The notes under the pieces: generated by a model
The model's input: only the letters and a program-made list of their open reading frames with translations
Told to the model about the DNA's origin: nothing
The model's database searches: none
Shown: positions 29,306-40,010 of the stretch, in pieces
Layout: each line of letters begins with the position of its first letter
How positions within the stretch are numbered: position 1 is the stretch's first letter
Assembly (NCBI RefSeq): GCF_025370935.1
Contig: NC_133485.1
Location: forward strand, 17,276,073-17,340,072
Direction: 5' to 3'
Source of the DNA: Choristoneura fumiferana
Lineage: Eukaryota; Arthropoda; Insecta; Lepidoptera; Tortricidae
DNA: 64,000 nucleotides
Position numbers and translations under genes: made by a program

Positions 29306-30404
29306 TGTTTTACTGAGAGAGGGAGAGAGAGAGAGAGAGGTACCATCAGCAAAATGTCTACAACCCTAAAGTTGATAATCGTTTGCATGTCAAAACAATA
29401 ATGCCAATAGACGTGTCTGTCAACTTGAAAGTTCGACTTTAGCGACATATTCATTTGATAGGAACTTGTTTAAAAATTGATAGACCACTTATTTGGGCCC
29501 TATTAGTAAGGCCAAATTATTGCCTAAATTAATAATAATAAAATGAAGCTGACAGAAAAACTGCCAGTATTAAAATGACCTAAGTAGTATCAGTAGTTCT
29601 TGTACTATTACATATTCTGTGGTAGTATTGCAACCTCCCTAAAACATTTAATCGGCGTACGCATTCGTAACATTTTTGACTGGGCACAGTTAAAAGGGTT
29701 TTTTTTTACTCTCGATTCTGAACAATTCTTCATTCTGTTATTTAATTAACACCAATTGTATAGTGAAATTGTTAACCATTGAAGTATAAATAATCGAAAA
29801 TATAAAAAAACTGACTTACCTTTACCACAAACATGCTTTGCTTTGTTACATTTATAAATATTACCTAAAATAATATTTAAGTACATTTAAGTAAGCGAAC
29901 TAAAAGGAACTGTTTAATTTGCTCCAGCAATTTATAACTGACTTCAAAAAAAGTTGTCGGCCTCAGATTTTAGATTTTTTTAGTAAGCAAGCAGCGACGG
30001 ATTATTTTTATTCGTCGCAAAAACATCTGCCCTAGTTCCCTTCAAATATTAACTTCGCCCAGCAAGCTCTGTGAAATGCAGAATTTTACTATTTCAGGTT
30101 ATGCTGTGTGAATCTACAATGTCCTGCTGTTGCAAGATGCCGTCAAATTTACATACAAATATTTGTATGCAGACGACGCGTGACTAGGCCAGGGCATTCT
30201 GATTGAGCTTACAAATGGGGTTATACAGACAGACACACAGTTTGCGTTGTCGCGAAACAGGAACTAGGGATCGAGTTTTTAAATTATATCTGAGCACTTG
30301 CAAAAAAGTTTTGACACGTGAAACCTATAACTTCGGAGACTTCATTTGTTGTATTAAAAGTTCTTCCATAATGTTGTATCATCCCAGCTTAAGTAGGTGT
30401 GTTA
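29306..30404. other. No gene; short (GA)n
   Basis: GAGAGAGGGAGAGAGAGAGA lies at 29315-29340. The rest is AT-rich with frames lacking motifs. Confidence 0.4.
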
Positions 30405-30690
30405 CTCCTTCACGCTAAAAGAGCTGGACGGATTTGGTTGAAATTTGGTATATAGGTAGCTGGACGTCTGGAATAACACATAGGCTACTTTTTATCCCGA
30501 TATTCCCACGGGACAGGGATAACATATTGAAATTTCAACCGCTGGGTTGAAGGTCTATTCATTTTTGACAGTTGTTTTTGGACACAACCTCAATGAGACC
30601 ATGATATGTAAGATCCAGGATTTTCAATCGTTACTATCAGATCGAATAGTTAACGCGTGCGACGCCGCCGGTAAACTCTAGTAAGTAATA
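30405..30690 (+). mobile_element. HEL, diverged
   Basis: AAAAGAGCTGGACGGATTTG, GAAATTTGGTATATAGGTAG and GGCTACTTTTTATCCCGATA, ending CGACGCCGCCGGTAAACTC. About 90 bp of unrelated DNA (30545-30630) interrupts it. Confidence 0.65.
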
Positions 30691-32398
30691 AAACAATCTC
30701 TCAACGCCTTTAGTTATCCTTAGGCAACGACGCCTTACTTCTGGTGGTTGCCTGAATATTCTTAATGGTAACTTATACTCTATTTGTTCTAAGATGATTC
30801 AAATGACACATGATGATTATGTAACTTTATTAGGTGGTAACTAGTTTTTTATTTTTTCCAACAGAGATATAATGCTTGAAAAAATGAAATCACATTCAAA
30901 CTGCTGATTGTTCGACAGATGCGTCTTCTTTACCTATAGTGCAGGGTGTGCACACGGGCGCAGCGGTGTTAGGGGCGCCTATTCCACTTTGTACCTATTC
31001 CATTTTGACCGCGCGCTTCCTAGATGGCGCTAAAGTAATAATTGCACACGGGCGCTACATGAGCTAAAGACGCTGCTGTTGTTCGAATATGAAGTCAAAT
31101 TTGCTAACAAATTGCTAAGTAAGTTACTGCGTAGGCACTGTGTTATATTAACTTACTTTCTTTAATGAACGCCCTTAAACTGTTATTTTAATAGGCCGCA
31201 ATTGCAAGAGGTGAGGGTTATCGGTAAAAATAAAAGCGGTAAAATAAACAAACTTATTATTAATTTGCAAGATTGTTCGTCAGAGTCGGAAAGTGACACT
31301 CCAAAGTGTTGTATAAATTGTATTTTGATTGAAATTCAAATAAGACTTTCAGTTCGATAGCGTAACGTTAACCAACAAATAATGCTATTGGGATGTCCCA
31401 ATTTTTGACAACATATAATAAATCGTCATTTGGAGAAATAGGCTTTGTGAAGCGTTTTCAGAAATCAGATTCCAAAAATGTGATAAACTGAATTAAATAA
31501 ACAAAATTTAAGTAATGACCCTCATTTGACCCCTGCAGTGTCTCGTCGCAAAGGCAGTTATAAAGCGGGTCTACACTCTTAAGCAAATTGACAGTTTGAA
31601 ATGTTGCTGTCCTGCTTATAATAGCAAAGAGTGACAAAGATAGAACTTTAATCACATGATGCGCACCCGGCTTTAAACAGTTGTCATTTATCGTAAAGTC
31701 CGAAATGTATACGAGTATTTCCAATGTATTTTTACAAATAAAAACCAAAAACCAATCTTAAATATAAGATTGGTTTTTGGTTTTTAATTTTTAAGGTTTT
31801 TTTGGTTTTTAAGGACGTCATATTCAAATATTATTATAACCTATGTCAATTTTAAAGTTAGGTATGACAAATGCAACGATGCCATTGTATTTAAATTTTA
31901 AATCCATCCAGCCGTCAGGCTGCAAAGAAGAGCAAAGAAATAGACAAACATACATACAAGCATACGCTCGAAAACATAAGTACCTAGCCCTTCTTCGGCC
32001 AGCCGGGTAAAAAACTCATCAGATCTCATAAAAAAATATAATCTAATCTAACCCAACAGAATTCCTAATAATGTCCAAATACCGTAATTAGTCATAAATT
32101 AATTACGTAGCTATCATTTCCACCGCTGGGTACCGAAAGTGCCACAAATTTGCATGCATGGATGCGGCAGCCGTAACCATGGTTGCAATGACATTAATGC
32201 CCGAATTATAGGATGGCTATAATCCAATCATTGTGCCTGCTGTTGTAGGATAATAGGTCAGAGGTTTGAATGCTGGGTGAGGGTGTTCTTCAGACCAATA
32301 ATCTTGTTGATTTAAATTATTTAGTTGAAATTGATAAAATATAATTTATTAACACATATTCTATAAACTATACATAAAAAAATGGTGTAGTCGGTCTG
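30691..32398. other. No gene; perfect hairpin at 31739-31786
   Basis: 22-bp arms (TAAAAACCAAAAACCAATCT and 2 more) are separated by AATA. About 30940-31075 is GC-rich with two ACACGGGCGC motifs. Otherwise unassigned. Confidence 0.45.
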
Positions 32399-32608
32399 TC
32401 AGTCGGAGTGTGGTAGGGCAGCACCATCATCAAAGCCAAACAGCTTCGCTGCTGGCTTCCATTTGTGACGGGTGCCTCGAATGCACATGCTAGTCGCTCT
32501 AAATATGGAAGTTATTATACGAGCTCTCAGCCAGCCCAAGACGCAAGACAAAGATCGGTCCCAGCGAGATGAAAGTGCTTCCCCGTGGTGTTTCACAAAG
32601 GTGGCCAA
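32399..32608 (-). pseudogene. Probable retroelement C-terminal fragment
   Basis: HHGEALSSRWDRSLSCVLGW and LRARIITSIFRATSMCIRGT resemble the WLR.RL...LRATNLCIRGSR ending seen in uncharacterised animal retroelement proteins. I recall the pattern but cannot name the family. Confidence 0.45.
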
Positions 32609-32804
32609 TGCCCAATTTAGTTTAAATAGGGTACATTTCTAAAAATATATAAAATATCTAATTAGCCATGTATTTAAATAATAAAGTTATATAACTAATA
32701 GTATGCAATATTAAATAAAGTGCCGTCTAATTAGTCCTTAACCTTATTTATCGAAAAAGATAGGACACTATTTTTTCTTTCGTCAACTGAACAAATATAT
32801 ATCA
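32609..32804. other. No feature recognised
   Basis: AT-rich spacer. Confidence 0.35.
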
Positions 32805-33022
32805 TCATAATCCAGAGGACGTCCACTGCTGAACAAAAGCCTCCCCCTTAGAACGCCACAATAAACTTGCATCCACCGGTTACCCGCAATTCTCACGATA
32901 TCGTCAGTCCACCTAGTGGGAGGCCTGCCAACGCTTCGTCTTCCGGTTCGCGGTCGCCACTCGAGGACTCATCTCCGCCGACAATTATCAGAATCTGACC
33001 TTCGAGCGATGTGCCCCGCCCA
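32805..33022 (-). pseudogene. RTE LINE 3' end
   Basis: The (TCA)n tail at the left; the minus strand encodes GRPPTRWTDDIVRIAGNRWM- and KPSSSVDVLW-like readings in broken frames. The flanks AACAAATATA and AACAAAAATA may be the target duplication. Confidence 0.8.
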
Positions 33023-33254
33023 TTGCCACAAACAAAAATACGATATGAAGTAAAATTAATTTTATTTATATTCCTAAATTTACAATTCTAAATTAATTAA
33101 TTGATGTACAAGTCTGAAACAATTATAATTATAATGAAGAATAATAATAATAAATCGACTAACACTAGATTGTAAGACTAAAACCTACTAAAAAAAAATA
33201 TGGACTTTTGAAATTAAGTCTTTTTTTATAAGAATACTTAAAGAATAAACCCGT
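33023..33254. other. No feature recognised
   Basis: AT-rich spacer. Confidence 0.35.
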
Positions 33255-33385
33255 TAAATACTTACTCATTATTATTACTTACTACGGTGATACTGTAGTC
33301 TATGGGTGGCGGTTTAGAAGTGATAAGATAACAAACAAACAAACAGATTTCTAAACTTTCGCATTTGTAATATTAGTGGAACACA
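33255..33385 (-). mobile_element. HEL 5' end fragment
   Basis: GGCGGTTTAGAAGTGATAAG, ACAAACAAACAAACAGATTT and CTTTCGCATTTGTAATATTA. Confidence 0.6.
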
Positions 33386-33516
33386 CGTAGGTAACAAACC
33401 GGTTTAAGGTCAGAATAGACGCACATCTTAAGAGTATCCCTTAGAGAGATCTCTTCTAGTTAACCTTCATCAATTCATCATTTTATAACATGCAAAGTCT
33501 CGCAATTCAATTCCAG

Positions 33517-33603
33517 ATGAAACCGAACGATTGCCGGACGAACGACACCGGGACGAAAGCCCCGATCGGACGGAGTGCATATCCCTGTCCGATTGGGCAA
33601 AAA
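33517..33603 (+). CDS. Candidate internal exon, unknown protein
   Basis: It is an 87-bp block, GC-rich against AT-rich flanks, preceded by an acceptor (CGCAATTCAATTCCAG) and followed by a donor (CAAAAA|GTAAGC). One frame reads ERLPDERHRDESPDRTE then CISLSDWAK, a charged composition that looks like real protein. Neighbouring exons were not found and no family is recognised. Confidence 0.3.
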
Positions 33604-33904
33604 GTAAGCGTAGATTTAAGCTCGGTGATCCGGCAGTTTTTTCTTAACCGATCTGAAATAGGAGGCTCTCTTTTCGTCTGTTTGTTGTAATGTAATACAC
33701 TGGGACTCTCTTGTTTGCATTTGTGTGCTCAACATGATCGGCTTTGATGTATATTTATAGGGTAAACCCTCCAGTGAATGAACCCCCCCCAGTGAATGAA
33801 CAAAATCACGTTTTTTGCCTAAAATAAGCAATATAGCCATTTCTACCAACTGTCGTATTTTTTTTCTTACCGGCAACTCGATTTCCTATGCAATGGCATT
33901 GCCT
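33604..33904. other. No gene; CAGTGAATGAAC duplication
   Basis: CCAGTGAATGAACCCCC and CCAGTGAATGAACAAA are adjacent near 33770-33800. Confidence 0.4.
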
Positions 33905-33955
33905 GCGGCTTCGTCCGCGTGGAATTCGGTTATCGCGCGCTGTTCCCTCGGTTGT
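33905..33955 (-). mobile_element. HEL 3' end fragment
   Basis: GCGGCTTCGTCCGCGTGGAA, then ATCGCGCGCTGTTCCCTCGG. Confidence 0.7.
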
Positions 33956-34009
33956 TAGTAACCCTGACTACGAAGCTAGGCGGTTGGGGATTCGATCCCC
34001 GTAACAGTT

Positions 34010-34285
34010 TGCAGGTGGTAGGACCTTGTGCAAGGTCCGCCCAGATTGCTACCACCATCTTGCTCGCTAATCCTGCCGTGAAGCAGCAGTGCTTGCACTG
34101 TTGTGTTTCGGCGTGGAGAGTAAGACAGCCGGTGATTCACTCGCACTTTAGGTATCCCATATTAGGCCTCTAGGTTGGCAACGCATCTGCAATACCCCTG
34201 GTGTTGCAGATTTTTATGGGCGGTGGTGATCTCTTACCATCAGTAGACTAACTTGCACGTTTGCCAACCAGTCGAATAAAAAAAA
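34010..34285 (+). mobile_element. REP-A, near full length
   Basis: It runs from GCAGGTGGTAGGACCTTGTG through CAGCAGTGCTTGCACTGTTG and GGCGGTGGTGATCTCTTACC to CCAGTCGAATAAAAAAAA. Confidence 0.85.
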
Positions 34286-34302
34286 GGCAAATATTAGTAC
34301 CT

Positions 34303-34531
34303 ATTTTTTTATTCGACTGGATGGCATGGCAAACGAGCAAGTGGGCCTCCTGATGGTAAGAGATCACCACCGCCCATAAAAATCTGCAACACCAGGGGTA
34401 TTGCAGATGCGTTGCCAACCTAAAGGCCTAATATGGGATACCTAAAGTGCGAGTTATTTCACCGGCTGTCTTGCTCTCCACGCCGAAACACAACAGTGCA
34501 AGCACTGCTGCTTCACGGCAGGATTAACGAG
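34303..34531 (-). mobile_element. REP-A, tail-to-tail with the previous copy
   Basis: It begins at ATTCGACTGGATGGCATGGC (tail side) and ends at CTTCACGGCAGGATTAACGA. The poly(A) ends of the two copies face each other across ~17 bp. Confidence 0.85.
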
Positions 34532-34665
34532 CTATGATAAATACGAATGTTTGTCCTTGAGTAGATATACATATTTCTCTATATGTGTATTTCGTTGTCT
34601 AACATACAAGCTTAGCTTAGTCTGGGTAGGTCAACTATTGTAATTTTTCCCAAGATATTATTATT

Positions 34666-35237
34666 ATTATTACTTGGCCGGTTTATTTTTCACGGGGACA
34701 AAGCCTCCCTTATATTTAGCGAAACACAAGAGCGTCATTATTGTAACAAAGACGCTATTCATTATACCCACTGATTCAAACCCATTCACTGATTTCACAT
34801 CTGTTTTGGCTATTAACATTGCCAGTTCAATAATTTCCATTCACCTTTCAAGGGTGAACACCTCTGAGGGTTAGCAGGAATCATCCCTTTGAGGCATTAA
34901 CTTACTTTGAACTAGGTACTCTGTTAAGGACATCAATACGGTATACAGGGTGTTTGGCAGTAGGATGTAGGAGTTGTAAAGGCTGCTATTTAAGTTCATT
35001 CTGATAATTTTTGACCACATTTAGTATTATGCTAAGTTTTACGGTTTTTGAGATATTGTCATATATCGCCTTCATCTATGCAAATTAATGAAATCTGCGA
35101 TAGGATTTCTAGGAATTCAGATAGGAATTTAGTAAAATATAGGAATTTCAATTCACTGCCTTATCTAATAGTTTACACGTGCGAAGCCGTGGGTGTAGTC
35201 TAGTTCACCATATATCTCACGGTAAACTTCATCCCAT
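34666..35237. other. No gene recognised
   Basis: HEL-like CGTGCGAAGCCGTGGGTGT lies near 35177. The open frame at 34674-34874 has no motif. Confidence 0.35.
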
Positions 35238-35405
35238 CATCGTCATCATCATATCAGCCATAGGACGTCCATTGTTGTACATAGGCCTCCCCCATAGACC
35301 TCCAGTTGGATCGGTTGGAAGCGGCTTACATCCACCGTGAACCCGCGACTTTAACCAGGGCATTCGTCCATCTCGTTGGCAGATGTCCTACGCTGCGCTT
35401 GCTGA
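35238..35405 (-). pseudogene. RTE LINE 3' end
   Basis: (TCATCA)n, then AGGACGTCCATTGTTGTACA, GGCCTCCCCCATAGACCTCC and CACCGTGAACCCGCGAC, the complement of the RTE ending. Confidence 0.8.
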
Positions 35406-35539
35406 CTTCATGTGTACTGTGGAGACTGTAACTTGGTATAAGAGCTCAGGTAAAGGGGATCTACACGCGTGACTTTAAACTCAGTTCAAATACAAATTAT
35501 AATTCCTCTGTACTTTGCTTTATGTTATTGTAGTTATAT
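35406..35539. other. No feature recognised
   Basis: Short unassigned spacer. Confidence 0.35.
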
Positions 35540-36160
35540 AGTAGATTGTACAACAAGAGCATAAAACGAGCCATTTTACCCAAGACGTTCATATAGCCAC
35601 CCGAGCCGGTACGGTGAGGGTGGATAGACACGTCGAGGGGAAAATGGATTGAATGCTCGAGTTTTACACTCTGCTTTTCACTTCGATGGCGGGGAAATGA
35701 AATAGCAACAGTGAAAACAATAATTGTTCACTCACTACGTAAATTTTATTTTCATGCATTACTATATAATTATATTTTTTTAGTTTAAGGGGCTGTTTCA
35801 CCATCCATTGATTAGTGTTAGCTGACGGTTAAATGTGATGCCGTCTCCGTCTATTCGAACAAAACAAATAGAGACGGCATTACACCTAACCGCCAGTTAA
35901 CACTAAACAATGGATGGTGAAACAGCCCCTTAGTGATATAATATTTTGATTGATTTTTAGTTTTATATAAATTAAAAATGTATTTAAAAAATATAAAGAA
36001 ACTTCTTTATTTGTGGCTGTTGACACCTAATTACCTTGGTCTTAGACGAAGATTTTATTTTATGCACTAGAGCATAAAAAGTCATTTTATGTCGCCTAGA
36101 TCCAGCAAAAACACCAACTTTACGAGCATAAGAAGTGAAAAATATATTTTTACACAGATG
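35540..36160 (-). repeat. REP-L, inverted copy of 9818-10525, split by MITE-2
   Basis: TACAACAAGAGCATAAAACG, CACCCGAGCCGGTACGG, then after the MITE GTCTTAGACGAAGATTTTAT and GTCGCCTAGATCCAGCAAAA. About 25 kb away from and opposite to copy 1. Confidence 0.75.
35786..35932. mobile_element. MITE-2, best-preserved copy
   Basis: TAAGGGGCTGTTTCACCATC and GATGGTGAAACAGCCCCTTA are perfect complements, and the inner arms also pair. Confidence 0.9.
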
Positions 36161-36289
36161 GGTTCAGCCGCTCAGGCTGTCGGGAGCAATCTGTGCTCCG
36201 GCATACCGCTGTCAATCGTCTTTTAAAATCAAATTCTAGAATCATACAATACAAAAATACTATCATTATACATAATAAAGTCAATCTAG
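36161..36289. other. No feature recognised
   Basis: Unassigned. Confidence 0.35.
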
Positions 36290-36480
36290 CGTGCCAGCGG
36301 TATACAGCCTCAAAGTCAAAGTCAAAGTCAAAGTCAAAATATCTTTATTCAATTTAGGCTATAACAAGCACTTATGAATGTCAAAAAAAATCTACCACCG
36401 GTTCGGAAAAACCTCTGCTGAGAATCCGGCAAGAAACTCAACGAGGTATATATATTTTTTTTAAAACAGATTTACAATAT
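36290..36480 (-). mobile_element. LINE 3' UTR with (TTTGAC)n tail
   Basis: AAAGTCAAAGTCAAAGTCAA repeats, AATATCTTTATTCAATTTAG and CGGTTCGGAAAAACCTCTGC. The same end is at 53257-53415. Confidence 0.75.
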
Positions 36481-37000
36481 TATTAAATGATATGTATACA
36501 TCACAAGTATTTAACACAACTTTATTTTTAACACAGTAGGTTCGCTATTTGAAGGGATCGCTAATGCGGATCGGAATTATTTCCAAATATCCCTGTCCAT
36601 GATTAATTTATAATACGCCTTTGATATTAATGTGTTCTTGACAATAGATCTGAATTTTGTATCCGTTTCATTTATAATATTTTTTTGAATTTTATTATAA
36701 AAACGTATTCAATTTCCCAGAAAAGACTTTTTGGTTTTAGCCAGTCTGTAAGATGGAACTTTAAGCTTCCCTGTGTTTCTAGTAGCCTTTGGCTTATCGA
36801 CGTTAGCCTAGTTCCTACAGTACCTAATTTGACAAACACATACGAGTAAATTCCAAAAACTTTGATGTACAATCTAAATGTAATTAAAACTTTACTGCTT
36901 GCTACATTCCTGAAACTCAGCACGATACATTTGTATACAGCACTATACAAATGACTTTTAACAAGACATTTTACTCGTATTTCTCGTGAAATTGTATGGC
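36481..37000 (-). pseudogene. Probable LINE ORF C-terminal remnant
   Basis: The minus-strand frame FGIYSYVFVKLGTVGTRLTS followed by SLKFHLTDWLKPKSLFWE is broken by stops. It lies directly upstream of the LINE tail, which supports a retroelement origin. Confidence 0.45.
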
Positions 37001-37089
37001 TGCTGGAAGTCGGTCGAGGGCCACTTCGCGTGGCGCGACATCGAAACTCCGACTAGAATGTTTTAAAATAATTTATTTACCAGTGTAAA
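37001..37089. other. Spacer
   Basis: Nothing recognised. Confidence 0.3.
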
Positions 37090-37440
37090 ACGATTCAATT
37101 TATATGTATCATAGTTTCGCCATGTCTGTCTGTCAGTCCGTCCGCGGCTTTGCTCAGAGAGGTAGATTTTTTTTTTAAATTGTGGTTCCACCTCTAGACG
37201 CTATGCCTAGACGTAAAAGTTGGGGTGATTTTGTTTTTCTCATCCAACCCTATAGTAGGTATTTCAAAATATACCTTGGATAGGCATGCTTGGATTAAGA
37301 GGATTTTTCGATTCAGTGATCTGCTTGCGAAATATTCAACTCTAAAGTGCATTTTTTTATTAAAATCGAGCGTTCCCCCCTCTCTAAAACCTAAACTATA
37401 TTGAATTGAAAAATTTGGAAAAAATCATGATGGTATTTTT
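37090..37440 (-). mobile_element. REP-E, partial
   Basis: ATAGTTTCGCCATGTCTGTC, TCCGTCCGCGGCTTTGCTCA, GTTTTTCTCATCCAACCCTA and AAAATCGAGCGTTCCCCCC are the complement of REP-E. Confidence 0.75.
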
Positions 37441-37894
37441 ATTAGCCTGTGGTAGATAATATGTCCCACTCTATTATGAAAAGGTTCCACCGTGGTACGT
37501 GAATCAGTTTCCTCTACTATATGTGCATTATTTGCACTAGATAATGAAGCAGGCCCTACCTGACCTAGTGAACTGATAAGCGGTATTTTCGCTCGACGCA
37601 GCGATATCTACCAGCATCGTCTGTCATTTCACAGAAATTCGATGCTTCAGCACTTGACCGACTTGAAGATTTCGCAATAAAATATACTATAAGCATTTAA
37701 TGTTCTCATAAGGTATGAATAGCACGAGTATGATTCACTAGCCGATGGCCGCGGCTTCGTCTGTGGCGATTAAGTTTATAAAAAAAAAAGTTCCGCGCTG
37801 CCACAAATACTAGTCTATAGAGACTAGATTTTACCCGCGGCTTCTGACGTCTAAACTATGACATCTGATAGTAGTGTTGAAAAAAAAATGATTT
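37441..37894. other. No gene; MITE-4 and HEL scraps
   Basis: TTATGAAAAGGTTCCACCGT near 37475 resembles MITE-4. GGCCGCGGCTTCGTCTGTGG near 37746 is a HEL end. Confidence 0.4.
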
Positions 37895-38110
37895 TTTAAA
37901 CAAACGAGCAGACGTTTCACCTGATGTTAAGTGATTACCGTCGCCCATAGACATTCGCAGCACCGTCAGGACTGCAGATGCGTTGCCCGCCTTGCAAGAA
38001 ATGGTATACTCGCTTTTTTAAGGTAGCCATATCGTAGTGAGTTGGAAAAACCTCGGCTGTCAAAATGTTCCAAAAATGATGCTGATTAAAATTGCGGAAT
38101 TATACTAAAT
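37895..38110 (-). mobile_element. REP-A relative
   Basis: AACGAGCAGACGTTTCACCT, ACCGTCGCCCATAGACATTC and CAGATGCGTTGCCCGCC follow REP-A order with a different 5' part. Confidence 0.65.
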
Positions 38111-38154
38111 TCCCACAGAAATTTTCAAAAATGACACCTGGGTCAAATTTCATG

Positions 38155-38360
38155 TATCTAATCCTAGCGTTTGAGATTTTGAGGCTTTATCCCGATCCCG
38201 CGGGATTATCGGGCTAAAAAGTAACCTATGTGTTATTCTAGAGGACCAGCAGGGACCAGCTATCTAAATACCAGATTTTATCTGAATCCACCCAGCTATT
38301 TTAGTATGAAGGAGTGACAAACACACACACATACTAGTACCTCCAGTTGTTGCATTTATA
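38155..38360 (-). mobile_element. HEL, diverged
   Basis: ATCCCGCGGGATTATCGGGC, AAAGTAACCTATGTGTTATT and CCAGCTATCTAAATACCAGA. Confidence 0.65.
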
Positions 38361-38523
38361 ATGTCAATAGGATAATGAATGACGTTGGTCTACTAGTACA
38401 GAAAACCGACTTGTAAAAGGACACTTTGTGATCTACTTACAAAATAAACGATTTGATTTTTGGTTTTGGTCTGGGTGATTAAATTATATATTAAATGAAA
38501 ACCATTTAAAAACACGTAAAAAA

Positions 38524-38529
38524 TTTATT
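38524..38529 (-). terminator. Candidate polyadenylation signal of the transporter gene
   Basis: AATAAA on the minus strand about 310 bp after the stop codon. It is the nearest good signal, giving a 3' UTR of roughly 330 bp. Confidence 0.5.
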
Positions 38530-38840
38530 GTCTACGACTTAAATTATTATTGCTCTTCAGTTTACTTTGAGACATACACTCTTGAGATTCAGCGATTGAG
38601 CTCTCGGCTTCATCATCATCATTTAAAAATTCTAATGATATGCAATATTTCAGCCTCCAGTTCAAACCCACGACCAGTACTCAGTCCAATACCAAGTACC
38701 ATCAGTTAAGATAGGGCCTAACCACTCTGACTCAATAAAGTCCCCATCAGAAATCTGCTGCTGATCGCAGCTGTACAGTGTACAAACTCTTTTAAAAATC
38801 TAAAGATACCCTGAACAAAATACTTTCTTCAGTCATCTTG

Positions 38841-40010
38841 TTATATTGACAGATTAAAATAACTTTGGAGAATCTGAATGATAGCAGAATAAGTACCAAA
38901 AATGAGGAATAAACTTCCAACTATCAAGATAAAAGCGTTCTTGTAAAGCCTCCAGTTGTACCGTCCGAAACCTATGTCCCAGTACGTGATGACCTCGATG
39001 ATGACAGGTCCAAGAATTCCAAGCACCGAGAAACCAAGTGCACCTAGAAGTTCCACTAAAGGACCGATTTTCGGCAAAGCAATGGCGACCGAGACGCATG
39101 CGATCACCAAAAGCGCCCTAATAATGTATTCAGCTAAAAGTGGTTTACTAGGAAAATATTTTTTGACCCTCGTCCAAAACATGTCACGACACACGTAAAA
39201 TTGAAGGCTGAATGTAAAAAGAACAGTCGATCCAATAAGCACTTTAACAACTTGAGCTGCTATATGATCGACTGGCAAATTTGTTGTTATAACTGTATGA
39301 ACAGCACTTCCATATTTCATGTAACCTAAAACGCCGAAGAGGAGGTAGACGAAAGTGATGCTGAACATCCCTCGATTGAGCACACCGCAGGTACCCAAGA
39401 GGTTTCGGGGCGTCTTCATACTGTTTTCTAAAGGCATTATTACTCCGATATTTCCCATTGCGAATATGGTCATGCTAAAGAATTGAGGGGTTGTCACTGA
39501 TATGGGTTCAAAAAGGGATAGATTGCTCATAGGCTCCGGGTTCTGGACAAGAAAATACCCGGTTATCCCTATAACTGTAGCCATAAAAACGTTGGCAACC
39601 GAAGAAATCGGTGCTAGGTATTTCAAATCTGGTACCCATACGAAGAGAATTATTGGTATCATGAGGCAGCTCATGATGATCCTCTGTAGAGATTCTTCGG
39701 GAGGCAAGGCGAGCTCAGCAGCTACCGTTTCGTTGATTAAAGGAGGCCCTCCAGAACTGTTGGCAATTACTAAGGAGTCGTGTTTCATGAAATAATTGAC
39801 GACTTGGCCGTAATTTGTTGCGATGAGTAAGTTATCAGTCGAGCAAGCGCCAAAGCATACAGAGAACAGCCATATTAGCACGAAATATCGTGCAAACTTT
39901 GAAAATTTCCTACACCATTTGGGTCCTGTTGCAAACGCGGCTTCTGTTACATCGGCATAGTCCATTTTCGTTTTGTGCGTTCTATTGTATAGCACATGGG
40001 CGCAATCAAT
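38841..40010 (-). CDS. Transporter terminal coding exon
   Basis: It starts IDCAHVLYNRTHKTKMDYAD after acceptor TTGTTTTCAG and ends QSYFNLSI at a TAA-type stop. It holds most of the helices. Phase 0 at its start matches the previous exon. Confidence 0.92.
   Translation of the reverse strand: MDCAHVLYNRTHKTKMDYADVTEAAFATGPKWCRKFSKFARYFVLIWLFSVCFGACSTDNLLIATNYGQVVNYFMKHDSLVIANSSGGPPLINETVAAELALPPEESLQRIIMSCLMIPIILFVWVPDLKYLAPISSVANVFMATVIGITGYFLVQNPEPMSNLSLFEPISVTTPQFFSMTIFAMGNIGVIMPLENSMKTPRNLLGTCGVLNRGMFSITFVYLLFGVLGYMKYGSAVHTVITTNLPVDHIAAQVVKVLIGSTVLFTFSLQFYVCRDMFWTRVKKYFPSKPLLAEYIIRALLVIACVSVAIALPKIGPLVELLGALGFSVLGILGPVIIEVITYWDIGFGRYNWRLYKNAFILIVGSLFLIFGTYSAIIQILQSYFNLSI

Larger units (their letters stand above)
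33958..34665 (+). mobile_element. SINE-3 split by a pair of REP-A copies
   Basis: The head is at 33958-34009 (CTGACTACGAAGCTAGGCGG, GGATTCGATCCCCG) and the body resumes at 34534 (ATAAATACGAATGTTTGTCC) to 34665. The two pieces join in the right order once 34010-34531 is removed. Confidence 0.7.

Noticed and set aside
39502..39795. 97-codon plus-strand ORF
   Set aside because: It is the antisense shadow of the transporter's terminal exon.
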